64,000 nt of DNA. Origin: a virus. The notes beneath the pieces were generated by a model, which searched no databases, had not been told where the DNA came from, and saw only the letters and a list, made by a program, of their open reading frames with translations. The stretch covers positions 35,223-99,222 of the IMG/VR virus record IMGVR_UViG_3300024319_000005; one strand, 5' to 3'. A program made the position numbers and the translations under genes. This document shows, piece by piece, positions 40,796 through 50,045 of this stretch (position 1 is its first letter; each line of letters opens with the position of its first letter).

Positions 40796-41487
40796 GACTA
40801 ATTTACCCTAATTTAAATTATCAAGGAAAGTATGAAGTTAATGGTGCTTATGTAGATTATTTTTCTAAGTTTGGAGAAATTGTACCTATAACACCTGAAT
40901 GTCCATACGTAGAAGACCTAGATGTCTTAGTTTTGACTGGAGGTGCTGATATTAATCCTATTAGATATGGTGATTTTCCGAAAGAATCAGGAGCACCTAA
41001 TCTAGAATATGATTATTTTGAACAAGTAATGCTAAGTTTGTATATAGATGCTAATATTCCTATTGTAGGTATATGTAGAGGTATGCAAGCTTTGTTTGTA
41101 CATTACGGTGGTAAATTAAATCAACATGAAGATTTACCAACAAGTACATCTAAAGGTAATTATCTTACCCAGCATTTAAATATGGGGAGTAGAGGTAAAA
41201 TTGTAGAACACTTAAAGCTAACACCTAGCTTTAACCACTTGAAGAAACTAAAGAAAGTTAATCTAGGAATTAATTCTTTACATCATCAGACTGCAAATTT
41301 AAAAACTATGCCTAAAGAGATAGTTCCTATTGGTTATTCTGAAGAGAATAAAAACTTAGAGCTATTTACAGTAAAGAATAAAAACATTTTAGCTTTTCAA
41401 GGACATGTTGAAGAGTTAAGCAATACAAAATTATTTGATCATTTAATAAAAAATACTATCAATGGAAAATTGGCTAATTGGAACTGA
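40783..41487 (+). CDS. Class I glutamine amidotransferase / C26 protein, first gene of the amide cassette (234 aa)
   Basis: TGGADINP (52-59), nucleophile elbow GICRGMQ with Cys98, NSLHHQ, and QGHVEE with His208 and Glu210 match the gamma-glutamyl hydrolase type. The gene overlaps the following amidoligase by 26 bases. Together with the second C26 gene at 34082, this suggests a pathway in which a gamma-glutamyl amide is made and trimmed or in which ammonia is delivered from glutamine to a ligase. Confidence 0.88.
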   Translation: MCKVGLIYPNLNYQGKYEVNGAYVDYFSKFGEIVPITPECPYVEDLDVLVLTGGADINPIRYGDFPKESGAPNLEYDYFEQVMLSLYIDANIPIVGICRGMQALFVHYGGKLNQHEDLPTSTSKGNYLTQHLNMGSRGKIVEHLKLTPSFNHLKKLKKVNLGINSLHHQTANLKTMPKEIVPIGYSEENKNLELFTVKNKNILAFQGHVEELSNTKLFDHLIKNTINGKLANWN

Positions 41488-42304
41488 TTATGAATTTGGA
41501 ATCTCTAAAAATGGAGAACCTATTTCAATCGTAGGGAAAATAGGAGGTACAAAAAACGAACCTCTAGATATTGGGAATGGATGTGCAAGACAAGAAGATA
41601 ATGTAAATGCAGAGGTAACACAACCCCCTGTTAATAATTTTAAAGATTTTGTTAAGTACATTGAATATGGACTAACGACTATTAAGTCAATGGTTCCTAG
41701 TCACGACCTTAACTTTAATTCATTAGAGATATACTCCGATGAAGAATTAAACACGTATGAAGCGCAAGTATTTGGCTGTGAAAGCAGTTTTGATGTCTAC
41801 GCTAGAGGATTAAGCAAGCCAGCAGTGGCTACTAACCCTAATTTAAGAAGTGCTGGTTTTCATATACACTTTGGTAATGACAAAATAGCTAATAACAATC
41901 AAGAAATGGAAAAGCTTGTAAAGTTATTTGATAAATATGTTACTATACCATCTATGTTAATAGACCCTGAAAAAGGTCGTAGAGAACTTTATGGTAGAGC
42001 AGGTGAATTTAGAATGAAATCATACGGTTTAGAATGTAGACAACTTGGTTCATTCTTTTTATCTGATTTTAGACTTATTGAATGGGTATGGGAAGGAGTT
42101 CAAAAATGTATTACTCAGTATGAGCTTGGAGAAGATTTAAATTTAGATTCTATGTTTAATAGAAATGATATAAATGATTCTTGTATTGCTGAAGATATTA
42201 TTAATGGATATGATTTACAAGCTGCTAAAGAGTTTTGTGACGCTAATAATATTAATTATTTAAAAAAAGAAATATGCAAAGAGCTTATGTCTATGGTAGC
42301 TTAA
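41462..42304 (+). CDS. Phage COOH-NH2 ligase type 2 (phiEco32-like amidoligase, 280 aa)
   Basis: The family's glutamine-synthetase-like signature is present: GTDYEFG with Glu11, NVNAEVTQPP with Glu51, RSAGFHIHFG with His134 and His136, and RELYGRAGEFRMKSYGLE around 174-191. Such enzymes use ATP to join an amino group to a carboxylate. Overlaps both the C26 amidotransferase and the cyclotransferase-like gene, indicating one translational unit. Known relatives are in phages predicted to modify peptides or cell-wall components. The real substrate is unknown. Confidence 0.85.
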   Translation: MENWLIGTDYEFGISKNGEPISIVGKIGGTKNEPLDIGNGCARQEDNVNAEVTQPPVNNFKDFVKYIEYGLTTIKSMVPSHDLNFNSLEIYSDEELNTYEAQVFGCESSFDVYARGLSKPAVATNPNLRSAGFHIHFGNDKIANNNQEMEKLVKLFDKYVTIPSMLIDPEKGRRELYGRAGEFRMKSYGLECRQLGSFFLSDFRLIEWVWEGVQKCITQYELGEDLNLDSMFNRNDINDSCIAEDIINGYDLQAAKEFCDANNINYLKKEICKELMSMVA

Positions 42305-42612
42305 GAAAAGGACACTATAATTTTAAAAGCTTTTCAGGTATTTCTTATATTAAAACAACTAAACTAAAAGGATGGGATTTATTTTCATTAGGCTCTTATC
42401 CTGGAATAAAACCAGGTAAGGGTACTTTAGTTGTTGATTTAGTAGAAATGGATAATGAAACTTATAAACAAGTCTTAAAAATGGAATTAGGAGCAGGCTA
42501 TTCAGAAATAGATATTACTATTGATGGAATATCAGGTAAATTTTTCCCTTATAATTATAATTTAACAGAGTTAGTACCATCAGGAGATTGGTCTGACTAT
42601 AAAAAATATTAA
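42274..42612 (+). CDS. Gamma-glutamylcyclotransferase-like (AIG2-type) protein (112 aa)
   Basis: AYVYGSLRKG near the N-terminus is the YGSL substrate-binding loop, and MELGAGYSE carries the catalytic Glu in the family's LE-x-GY context. These enzymes release 5-oxoproline from gamma-glutamyl amines or peptides. It overlaps the amidoligase by 31 bases and is one base from the class II amidotransferase, so it is probably a pathway partner, perhaps removing gamma-glutamyl caps made by the ligases. Confidence 0.83.
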   Translation: MQRAYVYGSLRKGHYNFKSFSGISYIKTTKLKGWDLFSLGSYPGIKPGKGTLVVDLVEMDNETYKQVLKMELGAGYSEIDITIDGISGKFFPYNYNLTELVPSGDWSDYKKY

Positions 42613-42613
42613 A

Positions 42614-43981
42614 ATGTGTGGAATTAGTGGAGCTATAGGCTCTAAAATAGACATGGAAAAAGTTAAACTATTAGGTTTACTTAATGAAGATCGAGGCGGT
42701 GACGCTGTAGGTATTTATGCTAATAAAACAGTATCAAAAACAATTAAAAGTTATTATCATCTATTACAACAAGATGACTTTCCTAAAAAAGCAAAGGGGA
42801 TAGCCTTAAATCACTCTAGAAAAAGCTCTAGTGGAGGTAATAACATATTAAATGCACAGCCATTAATGGTAGATAATGATGTATTTGTATTAAATGGTAC
42901 TGTAAAAAATATAAATACTTTAGAAAGAATTACAGGAATAGAAGAAGAGCAGTTAGATAATGATACAGCTTATTTGTTTAGGTTAATGAGAGCTGGTAAC
43001 ACTGAATGGTTAAAATACTATACAGGTGGAGCTACTTTTGTATACAGACATAAAACTAAAACTACGTTTTGGGTCGGTGCTGCTAATGGAAAAGTAGAAA
43101 GACCTTTAAGTTTTTGTTATGTAAATGGTACTATGTATTTTTCATCTTTAGAACGAGATTTAAAATTAGTATCAGGAAATAATAAGATTACTCATTTTAA
43201 AGTAAATACATTAATTACTGTAGATAATGAAGGTAATATTGTATTAGAAGAACCTATTGATAGAACTATACCTCATATTGAGCTTAGTAATTTACAAAAG
43301 AAACTTCTTGCTTGTCCTTATAATGAAAGCTATTCTACTTTAGAGTCTTTAAACGCTGGTAATAATGTAGTAATATTTTGTGGAGGTGCTTATTATTTAA
43401 ATAATGAGTTTTATACAGGTAAAGCTAAACTTGATAAGCATTCTAAACTTATTAAAACTACTATGCAAGACTCTATGGCAACTTATTTCTTTAAAAATGG
43501 CATATTAGTAAAAGACAATTTCTTTAAAAGTGGGTATAATAACAGTCATTTAGCATTGTATTCTAATACAGGTTATGACGAACCTACAATTGAAGATAGA
43601 ATTGTATCTAATGCTCATACTATTGGGTTAAGTGATTCAGATTATGGATTAATACAAGATTCTATGAGTTCAGAAATGTTATATTATAGTGCAGATTTAC
43701 ATAGTCATTTTTACAATGGAGCTTTAGCTGATGGAATTATTAGTCCTATTGGTTCTTCAACTCATTACCATTTTAGTAATGGTCATTTTGTAAAGATGTC
43801 TTATTACTCTCCAGAAGAATTTATGGACAAAGTAGAAGATCTACATAATGATATAGATAATTTACTATATGAATTTGATTTAGAAGATTTAGATGTCGAA
43901 GGAGCATCAATATTTGAAACTTTAAAACAATACAAACAATATGTTAAGAATAGTAACGAAGAGTGGAAGAGTATTACTTAA
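42614..43981 (+). CDS. Class II (Ntn) glutamine amidotransferase with long C-terminal domain (455 aa)
   Basis: It starts MCGISGAIG, with Cys2 as the N-terminal nucleophile after Met removal, then NHSRKSSSGGNN and VLNGTVKN, the substrate and oxyanion loops of GlnB/GatA-type glutaminases. The first 200 residues are this domain. The remaining 250 residues are not familiar. It would hydrolyse glutamine and pass ammonia to a ligase. The 41-base overlap with the amidoligase that follows fits a two-protein complex. Confidence 0.88.
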   Translation: MCGISGAIGSKIDMEKVKLLGLLNEDRGGDAVGIYANKTVSKTIKSYYHLLQQDDFPKKAKGIALNHSRKSSSGGNNILNAQPLMVDNDVFVLNGTVKNINTLERITGIEEEQLDNDTAYLFRLMRAGNTEWLKYYTGGATFVYRHKTKTTFWVGAANGKVERPLSFCYVNGTMYFSSLERDLKLVSGNNKITHFKVNTLITVDNEGNIVLEEPIDRTIPHIELSNLQKKLLACPYNESYSTLESLNAGNNVVIFCGGAYYLNNEFYTGKAKLDKHSKLIKTTMQDSMATYFFKNGILVKDNFFKSGYNNSHLALYSNTGYDEPTIEDRIVSNAHTIGLSDSDYGLIQDSMSSEMLYYSADLHSHFYNGALADGIISPIGSSTHYHFSNGHFVKMSYYSPEEFMDKVEDLHNDIDNLLYEFDLEDLDVEGASIFETLKQYKQYVKNSNEEWKSIT

Positions 43982-45383
43982 AAGTGCTTGTACTCTAATT
44001 AATAATGAATGGTATGAAGTAGGTAACCGTAATAAATTTGAAAGTGGTGAAGTATATCAAATTGGAGCAAAGTTTAATTTTGCTAATGAACTATACTGGA
44101 ACGCTAATAAGAAAAGATATTACAGACTTACTGAAAATATAGCATATGGGTATAGCAAAACTTTTAATAATTTATGCCATTTTAAAAAGACAAAGTATAC
44201 AGTTAAAATAGATAGGTATAAAGAGTTGTTTCTAGAAGATTATAGAGATTTTCCTACTATGAACTATAATGGTAGATTTAACATTTTTATGGAAGGTGAA
44301 CCATCTGCTTATGTAGTAAGTTATGATGATTACAATACAAGGCTGTATGGTGCTGATGATAACATAATGTTTGATAAAGCTTGGGCAGCATACCAAATAA
44401 AAACTCAAGTAGCTGCCGCAGAAGAAAATGTACCTAAAGTTAACATAGTGCCAGAACTATTTGATTATAGTTTTGGAGTAGAGTTTGAAACTTCTTCAGG
44501 ATCATTACACAGTACTATGTTAGAAGATTCTTTCTTAATACCTGTAAAAGATGGTAGTATTGATGGCTATGAGTATATTAGTGTGCCTATGCAAAATGAA
44601 TTAGACACTTTAAAAACTCAATGCCACTATTTATCTAGACAATGTAATGTAAATAAAAAGACAAGTACTCATATACACTTAGGTAACTTACCTAGAACTA
44701 AAGAGTTTGCACTTTCTTTTTACATACTTATGTATAGATTTCAAAATGAGATCAATGCAATGTTTCCACCACTTAAAAAGTTACTTAGATCTTTAGATGA
44801 TCACGGTAACAAAGAAGCAAAGGATTACTGTAAGTTTCTACCTGAGTTAAATTTAATGTATGGTAGGCATTATATAGATAGAAATGGAGAAATTGACCAA
44901 GATGAGTTAGATGAAGGATACAGAGATCTTTGGACTTTCTGGAATGATGGAGAAGCTCCTAGTGAAAATTTCAACCCACAAAATAGAACACACCGCAAAG
45001 CTCATTTAGCTAAATGGAACTATGTAAATAGGTATTCTATTGTGAATATGAACAATTATTTTTTTACTAATTCTAGAACTATTGAGTTTAGATACCATGA
45101 AGGTACATTAAACTTTGGTAAAGTTAGTAATTGGATTTTATTGAACATAGCGTTTGTAAAATTTGCTGAAAATCATGCAAAAGAAATACTTAGTAGTAAT
45201 ACTAAGATTACATTTAAGGATATTTTATCCGAACTAGGTAATAAAAGCCTAGAAACACATTTAAGTGATTATATTTACGAAAGAAAAACTGAAATGAGTA
45301 GACATTACTCTGCACAGAATCCTTTTTATCAAATATATGACTTAGATAAAACAAAAGAATGCACATGGCAAAATCTGAAGTAG
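43941..45383 (+). CDS. Amidoligase type 2 (GCS/GS fold, 480 aa)
   Basis: The catalytic part begins near residue 175: FGVEFET (Glu181, Glu183), DGSIDGYEYIS (Asp204), TSTHIHLGN (His244, His246), and RTIEFRYHEGTLN, the Amidoligase_2 signature. The first 170 residues are an extra N-terminal domain. The fold is that of glutamine synthetase/gamma-glutamylcysteine synthetase, forming amide or isopeptide bonds with ATP. Its direct partner is the class II amidotransferase upstream. Confidence 0.87.
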   Translation: MLRIVTKSGRVLLKSACTLINNEWYEVGNRNKFESGEVYQIGAKFNFANELYWNANKKRYYRLTENIAYGYSKTFNNLCHFKKTKYTVKIDRYKELFLEDYRDFPTMNYNGRFNIFMEGEPSAYVVSYDDYNTRLYGADDNIMFDKAWAAYQIKTQVAAAEENVPKVNIVPELFDYSFGVEFETSSGSLHSTMLEDSFLIPVKDGSIDGYEYISVPMQNELDTLKTQCHYLSRQCNVNKKTSTHIHLGNLPRTKEFALSFYILMYRFQNEINAMFPPLKKLLRSLDDHGNKEAKDYCKFLPELNLMYGRHYIDRNGEIDQDELDEGYRDLWTFWNDGEAPSENFNPQNRTHRKAHLAKWNYVNRYSIVNMNNYFFTNSRTIEFRYHEGTLNFGKVSNWILLNIAFVKFAENHAKEILSSNTKITFKDILSELGNKSLETHLSDYIYERKTEMSRHYSAQNPFYQIYDLDKTKECTWQNLK

Positions 45384-45823
45384 CAGCCAAAAGAGGTAGA
45401 GTAAATAGGAGAAAAGGACACGATTATGAAAGACTAATTGTGAGAGTACTTAAAGATTTAGGCTGGACTAAAGCAATGTCTACAAGAGCATGTAGTAAAC
45501 TACTTGACGATTGTAAAATAGATATTGCACCTAATGGTCCAGTTACTGATAATTTAGATTTTCTAATACAATGTAAAGCAGGGTATATAAAGCAAAGACC
45601 CAAAGCTGATGTTGAATTTAGAAAAATGCTTGAAGGTTTGAGCGAGTATTTTCCTTCCGATCATACAATATTTAAAGCAAAAAAGTTTTTAATGCACAAG
45701 TTTGGCAGAAAAGATGAAGAACATCTTGTCACAATGACATTTAAAGACTGGGTTGCAATAATGCAAGAGTTAGTCTCATTAAGAGAAAAACATGTGGAGC
45801 AAGAAAAACCAGATAACAATTAA
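45359..45823 (+). CDS. PDDEXK-type nuclease, Holliday-junction-resolvase-like (154 aa)
   Basis: The pattern KGHDYERLIVRVL, then KLLDDCKIDIA and DFLIQCKAGYI matches a PD-(D/E)XK fold (Glu in helix 1, Asp in strand 2, Gln-x-Lys in strand 3). ATG codons at 45359 and 45365 are both possible starts, the second giving MAKSEVAAKRG. It may resolve branched DNA in recombination, and it interrupts the amide cassette between an amidoligase and the ATP-grasp gene. Confidence 0.75.
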   Translation: MHMAKSEVAAKRGRVNRRKGHDYERLIVRVLKDLGWTKAMSTRACSKLLDDCKIDIAPNGPVTDNLDFLIQCKAGYIKQRPKADVEFRKMLEGLSEYFPSDHTIFKAKKFLMHKFGRKDEEHLVTMTFKDWVAIMQELVSLREKHVEQEKPDNN

Positions 45824-46451
45824 ACCAGGCATTCAATATCAAAACAAAAGCTTACAATACCTATACCCTAGTATTAGATTAACTAACAAAAGCATTTATG
45901 CTTACTTGTTAAATAATTTTGAAATACTAGGGGTAGGTGTAGGCGATTTGGCATACGATATTAAATCTACTTTAGACGATACTTTTTATATCCTTGTTGA
46001 TGTTTATGGAGTCTATAAAAATGGATCCTACATACAAGAAGATTACTATAGAAGAAAGTTTGAAACAGGATTAGCTATGATTAAACAAAAAAAAGGGTTT
46101 GTAACAGACTATACTTTTAAAGATAATCAACATATGATAGTAATAAATTTACCATACTCTAATATGAAGATTGATTTTTTACAAGGTAACTATAGTTGTA
46201 TTTACCCAGAGCCTCAAGAAATTGATTTATTATTTCCAAAAAGTAGAATGCTAAAAAAGATTGAAGTTAGAAATCAAGATAATTTAGTACTGCATAAAGA
46301 CGTACAAGCTAGACCTAAGTTTAGGGAGCTGTTACGCAATGAATTTGGATTTACTGAAGATGTTGAAAGAGATGTCGAATTTGATTTACCACCTTTATTT
46401 AAAGAAGAGGTGTTTAATCACCATTTATTAACAGAATTAATGACATTCTAA
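45792..46451 (+). CDS. Unknown protein before the ATP-grasp ligase (219 aa)
   Basis: No recognised domain. Mixed alpha/beta with a conserved-looking centre (FLQGNYSCIYPEPQEIDLLFP) and acidic C-terminus. Overlaps the nuclease by 32 bases and shares a base with the ATP-grasp start, so it is probably a partner or substrate-binding protein of that ligase. Function unknown. Confidence 0.6.
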   Translation: MWSKKNQITIKPGIQYQNKSLQYLYPSIRLTNKSIYAYLLNNFEILGVGVGDLAYDIKSTLDDTFYILVDVYGVYKNGSYIQEDYYRRKFETGLAMIKQKKGFVTDYTFKDNQHMIVINLPYSNMKIDFLQGNYSCIYPEPQEIDLLFPKSRMLKKIEVRNQDNLVLHKDVQARPKFRELLRNEFGFTEDVERDVEFDLPPLFKEEVFNHHLLTELMTF

Positions 46452-47419
46452 TGAACCAAAATATAATGCCTAATAAAGAAAAGCTAATACTAACTGGTAA
46501 GCATGGAAGACCTTCTACTATAGAAGCTTTTAAAGATTGCCAGTTAGGAGAATTAGTACAGCGTAGGCAGTTTACAAAGAAAAATGGAAAGTTTGTTAAG
46601 TACTATAGAGTATTTGATCAGCTAAACAAAATTAATTACAGAAAGCATAAAACAAATAGAATAAATGCAAAAGATTCTATAGTTCTTAGGTGGGGTACAC
46701 AAGAACCTTTTGATACTAATAACAAATCAATAGTTTACAATAAGATACCTGGTCTACAAAATGCAACTAATAAAGGCTTATCTAGAGTCTTAATGCATAA
46801 AGCAGGAGTTAGAGTACCTACAATTATTACACCTAAAAATATAACAGAAGATCATCTACCTATTATTAGTAGACCTTTTGTACATAGTAAAGGTAAAAAC
46901 TTTATAGTATTAAATACTATTAAAGAATTCAATGCACATTATAGTCCTGCAACTCATTACTATGCAGAGTTTATAGATAAGCAGTTAGAATTTAGAGCTC
47001 ATGTTGGTCATGGTAAAGTACTAAGGCTAATGGCAAAGCAAAATCCTAACAATGGTAACTTAGCTTGGAATATTGCCGCCAATAGAGGAGGTAATGTAGC
47101 AGAAGATGTAGGAGGGTTTAAAGTTATTCGTTGGAATAACGCAGAACCTTATTTAGATGTGCTAAAACAATCAGTACATGCAGTTGAAGCTTTAGGATTA
47201 GACTGCGGTGGGGTAGATGTAATGTTTAAAGATGGTAAAGCTTATGTTCTTGAAGTAAATACAGCTCCTACTTTAAACTCATGTCCTACAACAGCTAAAC
47301 GATGGGGCATGTATTGGAATTGGTTATTTAATTCTGAGTCTAGAAGAGATCATTATGATTGGAGAATATGGCAAAAAGCTAAATCTTTCTTTTTTAAAAA
47401 CGAACAATTAATAAATTAA
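46451..47419 (+). CDS. ATP-grasp ligase, RimK-like (322 aa)
   Basis: The ATP-grasp core is visible as GLSRVLMHKAG, then YAEFIDKQLEFRAHV, and GGVDVMFKDGKAYVLEVN, with Asp256, Glu268 and Asn270 as metal-binding residues. These enzymes activate a carboxylate as acyl phosphate and join it to an amine, as RimK does with glutamate. It ends the amide cassette. Phages with COOH-NH2 ligases often carry a similar ATP-grasp gene. The acceptor is unknown. Confidence 0.88.
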   Translation: MNQNIMPNKEKLILTGKHGRPSTIEAFKDCQLGELVQRRQFTKKNGKFVKYYRVFDQLNKINYRKHKTNRINAKDSIVLRWGTQEPFDTNNKSIVYNKIPGLQNATNKGLSRVLMHKAGVRVPTIITPKNITEDHLPIISRPFVHSKGKNFIVLNTIKEFNAHYSPATHYYAEFIDKQLEFRAHVGHGKVLRLMAKQNPNNGNLAWNIAANRGGNVAEDVGGFKVIRWNNAEPYLDVLKQSVHAVEALGLDCGGVDVMFKDGKAYVLEVNTAPTLNSCPTTAKRWGMYWNWLFNSESRRDHYDWRIWQKAKSFFFKNEQLIN

Positions 47420-47420
47420 T

Positions 47421-47825
47421 ATGATTTCAGAAATAGAATTAGAAGAAAAAATGAGTAATACTTCTAAAATTGCTTTAGATAACGTAATAATAGCAGAATT
47501 TGAAAAATTAAATACTAAAAAATTTGTAAATTCAGGTATTTTAAACTATCTTTACGTTAATAATAATAATTATGAAGTATGGTGTGAACCACATGAACTA
47601 TCTTATGATAAAGATTGGAATTGGCTAATGAAAGTAGTGGATAAGATAAACACTATGGATAATTATAAATTTTCTGTTAATATTCATTATCATTTTACTA
47701 CAATAACAAATAACTTTACTTTAATGGATATAGTAGATGAAGGTATAGACCACGACACAAAGACTAGTTGTTACAGAGCAGTAGTAGAATTTATTAAAAA
47801 ATACAATAATAAAAATAATGGCTAA
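47421..47825 (+). CDS. Unknown protein (134 aa)
   Basis: Charged, soluble, no known motif (N-terminal MISEIELEEKMSNTSKIALDN). It overlaps the next gene by 8 bases and starts one base after the ATP-grasp stop. Confidence 0.6.
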   Translation: MISEIELEEKMSNTSKIALDNVIIAEFEKLNTKKFVNSGILNYLYVNNNNYEVWCEPHELSYDKDWNWLMKVVDKINTMDNYKFSVNIHYHFTTITNNFTLMDIVDEGIDHDTKTSCYRAVVEFIKKYNNKNNG

Positions 47826-48036
47826 AAATAAAACACGTAAACAAAGTACTGGTAGAGTAACCAATACTTTTAATAGTTTAAAGTCTGATAATATAGTTCT
47901 TACAAGAGATCTATACATAGCTGCTGGTATAATTGACAAGCAACAAGCTGAAATTAAAAGCAAAGATGATCAGATAGTAAGACTAAAGAAAAGACTTCAA
48001 ATTGCAAATATAGAAGATTTAGGAGAAGATGAGTAA
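47818..48036 (+). CDS. Small basic coiled-coil protein (72 aa)
   Basis: The N-terminus is basic and unfolded (MAKNKTRKQSTGRVTNTF) and the second half is a coiled coil (KQQAEIKSKDDQIVRLKKRLQ). Such shape suits a DNA- or RNA-binding oligomer. Overlaps the PNK-like gene by 8 bases. Confidence 0.6.
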   Translation: MAKNKTRKQSTGRVTNTFNSLKSDNIVLTRDLYIAAGIIDKQQAEIKSKDDQIVRLKKRLQIANIEDLGEDE

Positions 48037-48511
48037 GCTAATATTAACTGTTGGTATTCCTGGTAGTGGCAAATCTACTTGGAGCCAGCAGTACATTCGA
48101 GAAAATCCTAATACTGTTAGAGTAAATTCTGACAGATTAAGAGAAATGTTATTTGCCTATAATCCTGCTAAAATAAAAGAATATTGGAAAAATAGTAATT
48201 TACAAGATACAGAATCAATTGTAAGAAAAGTTGTAAGAAACATAACAACTAATCTACTTAATAAAAATATTAATGTAATTGTAGATGCTATGAATTTAGA
48301 TGAAGCTGTAATTACTAAATTTATTAATATAGCTAAATTAAACCAATCTTCTGTAGTAATTAAAGAATTTAATACCCCACTAGATACATGTGTAAGAAGA
48401 GATCAGCAAAGAGAAAGATATGTGGGTAAAATTTATATAACTAAAAAACAAGAGCAATTTACAAAATTAAAAAATACTGAATTTTACATTGCTCTTCCTA
48501 AATTAATTTAA
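48029..48511 (+). CDS. Polynucleotide 5'-kinase-like P-loop protein (160 aa)
   Basis: Walker A GIPGSGKST (Lys15), then VNSDRLREMLF, VIVDAMNLDE and CVRRDQQRERYVG are the order of T4 polynucleotide kinase-type kinase domains. The 3'-phosphatase domain is missing. It likely repairs nicked RNA or DNA ends, but no RNA ligase partner is seen in this window. Confidence 0.82.
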   Translation: MSKLILTVGIPGSGKSTWSQQYIRENPNTVRVNSDRLREMLFAYNPAKIKEYWKNSNLQDTESIVRKVVRNITTNLLNKNINVIVDAMNLDEAVITKFINIAKLNQSSVVIKEFNTPLDTCVRRDQQRERYVGKIYITKKQEQFTKLKNTEFYIALPKLI

Positions 48512-48526
48512 AAACAAATAAACTTA

Positions 48527-49438
48527 ATGAGATATTCAATATTACCAGTAGAACATATAGATATTTGGGACAGATATAAATCTGCAGAAGCTCAGAGATG
48601 GGATGCCCAAGAAGTTGATCTTAGTAAAGATAAATTTGATCGACTGTCTGATAGAGAACAAGATGTATTAAAACAAATACTAGCGTTCTTTGTAGTTAGT
48701 GATGGTATTGTAAATGAAAATTTAGCAGATAACGTATGTCCAGAGATAAATATACCTGAAGCTACTTTCTTTTATGATTATCAAAGATATAATGAAAATG
48801 TGCATAATGAAACATACGGTCTACTTATTGATTCTTATATTAAAGATCCAGTAGAAAGAGACAAAATGTTTTCTCCTATAGAACATATGGAAACAGTAAA
48901 GAAAAAAGCTCAATGGGCTTTAGATTGGATTGGAGAAGACTCTAGTTTAGAAGAAAAAATAATATCTTTTGCATGTGTAGAAGGTTTAGCTTTTCAAGTA
49001 TTATTTTCTTATGTATTTTATTTTAGAGATAAAGAGTTTATGCAAGGTTTATGCCAAGCTAATGAGCTAATCCTAAAAGATGAGCAAAGTCACTATGAAT
49101 TTGCAGTACATATGTATAAAAATCATTTAAAAAAAATAGACGCTGATACAATTAAAAAGATAATTATGTCTTGTTATGATGTAGAAGTTACTTTTATTAA
49201 AGAAACTTTAGGCGTAGGATTACCAGGATTATCTCCTGAAATGATGAATCAGTTTTTACAATTTGTAACTGATAGAGTGTTAGTTGATTTTGGATTACCT
49301 AGAGAGTTTAATGTTACACAACCTCTTGCTTATATGGATAAAGTACTTATGGAAACTAGAAGTAATTTCTTTGAAGCTAAGTCAGGTACATATACTCAGG
49401 TTACAAGGTCAGAGACTAAATTTGATGAAGATTTTTAA
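48527..49438 (+). CDS. nrdB: Ribonucleotide reductase class I beta subunit (303 aa)
   Basis: Dinuclear metal ligands can be traced: Glu90-x2-His93 followed three residues later by Tyr97 (the radical Tyr position), then FACVEGLAF and ELILKDEQSHYEF with Glu and His. This is a complete ferritin-like R2. With the alpha subunit at 50026 it reduces ribonucleotides to deoxyribonucleotides for phage DNA synthesis. The pair is split by an unrelated gene at 49455. Confidence 0.93.
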   Translation: MRYSILPVEHIDIWDRYKSAEAQRWDAQEVDLSKDKFDRLSDREQDVLKQILAFFVVSDGIVNENLADNVCPEINIPEATFFYDYQRYNENVHNETYGLLIDSYIKDPVERDKMFSPIEHMETVKKKAQWALDWIGEDSSLEEKIISFACVEGLAFQVLFSYVFYFRDKEFMQGLCQANELILKDEQSHYEFAVHMYKNHLKKIDADTIKKIIMSCYDVEVTFIKETLGVGLPGLSPEMMNQFLQFVTDRVLVDFGLPREFNVTQPLAYMDKVLMETRSNFFEAKSGTYTQVTRSETKFDEDF

Positions 49439-49454
49439 ACTAAAAATATAAAAT

Positions 49455-50045
49455 ATGGCAAATTATTGTTATAACTCACTTAATATACTTGATGCAGATA
49501 GAACAAGCATTAATTTTATTACTAATTGGTTAAATAAATATAGAGAATTTAATACTATGAAAGAATGGTACGATGAATTATTATCTGTACAAAATAAAAT
49601 AGACGAACCTTGTACTAGATGGTTTGAATTTGAGTATTCAATTGATGTAAATTCTGATAATTCTCAAGAATTATACATTTCAGGAGACACAGCTTGGGCT
49701 CCTACTGAAAAATTAGCATTAGCCATCTCTAAAGAATTTAACTGCTGTGTAAATTTAGTATATGAAGAGTCAGGTAATGACATAGGTGGAGATATAATTT
49801 ACGAAAATGGAGAAATAAGACCTTTATATCAAGGTACTTATCATGGATATAGACTTTGGGATGAAGGTGTAGATTATTTATACAGAGAGATAGATAATTA
49901 CTTTGATGACGGCTCAGAGCCTACAGAAGCTGTAGAATTTTTAGAAGATATTGTATCAAGAGGAGGAGTAAAAGTAAGTGATACTGATCTTGTTAAAATA
50001 TTTACACATATAAAAGATAAGATAGATGAAAATAACAAAAAGTAA
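49455..50045 (+). CDS. DUF1281/YubB ferredoxin-like-type protein (196 aa)
   Basis: MANYCYNSLNILDADRTSINF followed by TRWFEFEYSIDV, ISGDTAWAP, VYEESGNDIGG and GTYHGYRLW is the pattern of the YubB-like alpha+beta proteins common on plasmids and phages. Function unknown. It lies between the two reductase subunits and overlaps the alpha-subunit start by 20 bases. Confidence 0.75.
   Translation: MANYCYNSLNILDADRTSINFITNWLNKYREFNTMKEWYDELLSVQNKIDEPCTRWFEFEYSIDVNSDNSQELYISGDTAWAPTEKLALAISKEFNCCVNLVYEESGNDIGGDIIYENGEIRPLYQGTYHGYRLWDEGVDYLYREIDNYFDDGSEPTEAVEFLEDIVSRGGVKVSDTDLVKIFTHIKDKIDENNKK

Noticed and set aside
41462-45383. Glutathione synthesis pathway
   Set aside because: The ligases resemble phage COOH-NH2 ligases and Amidoligase_2, not GshA/GshB, so calling it glutathione synthesis is not supported.
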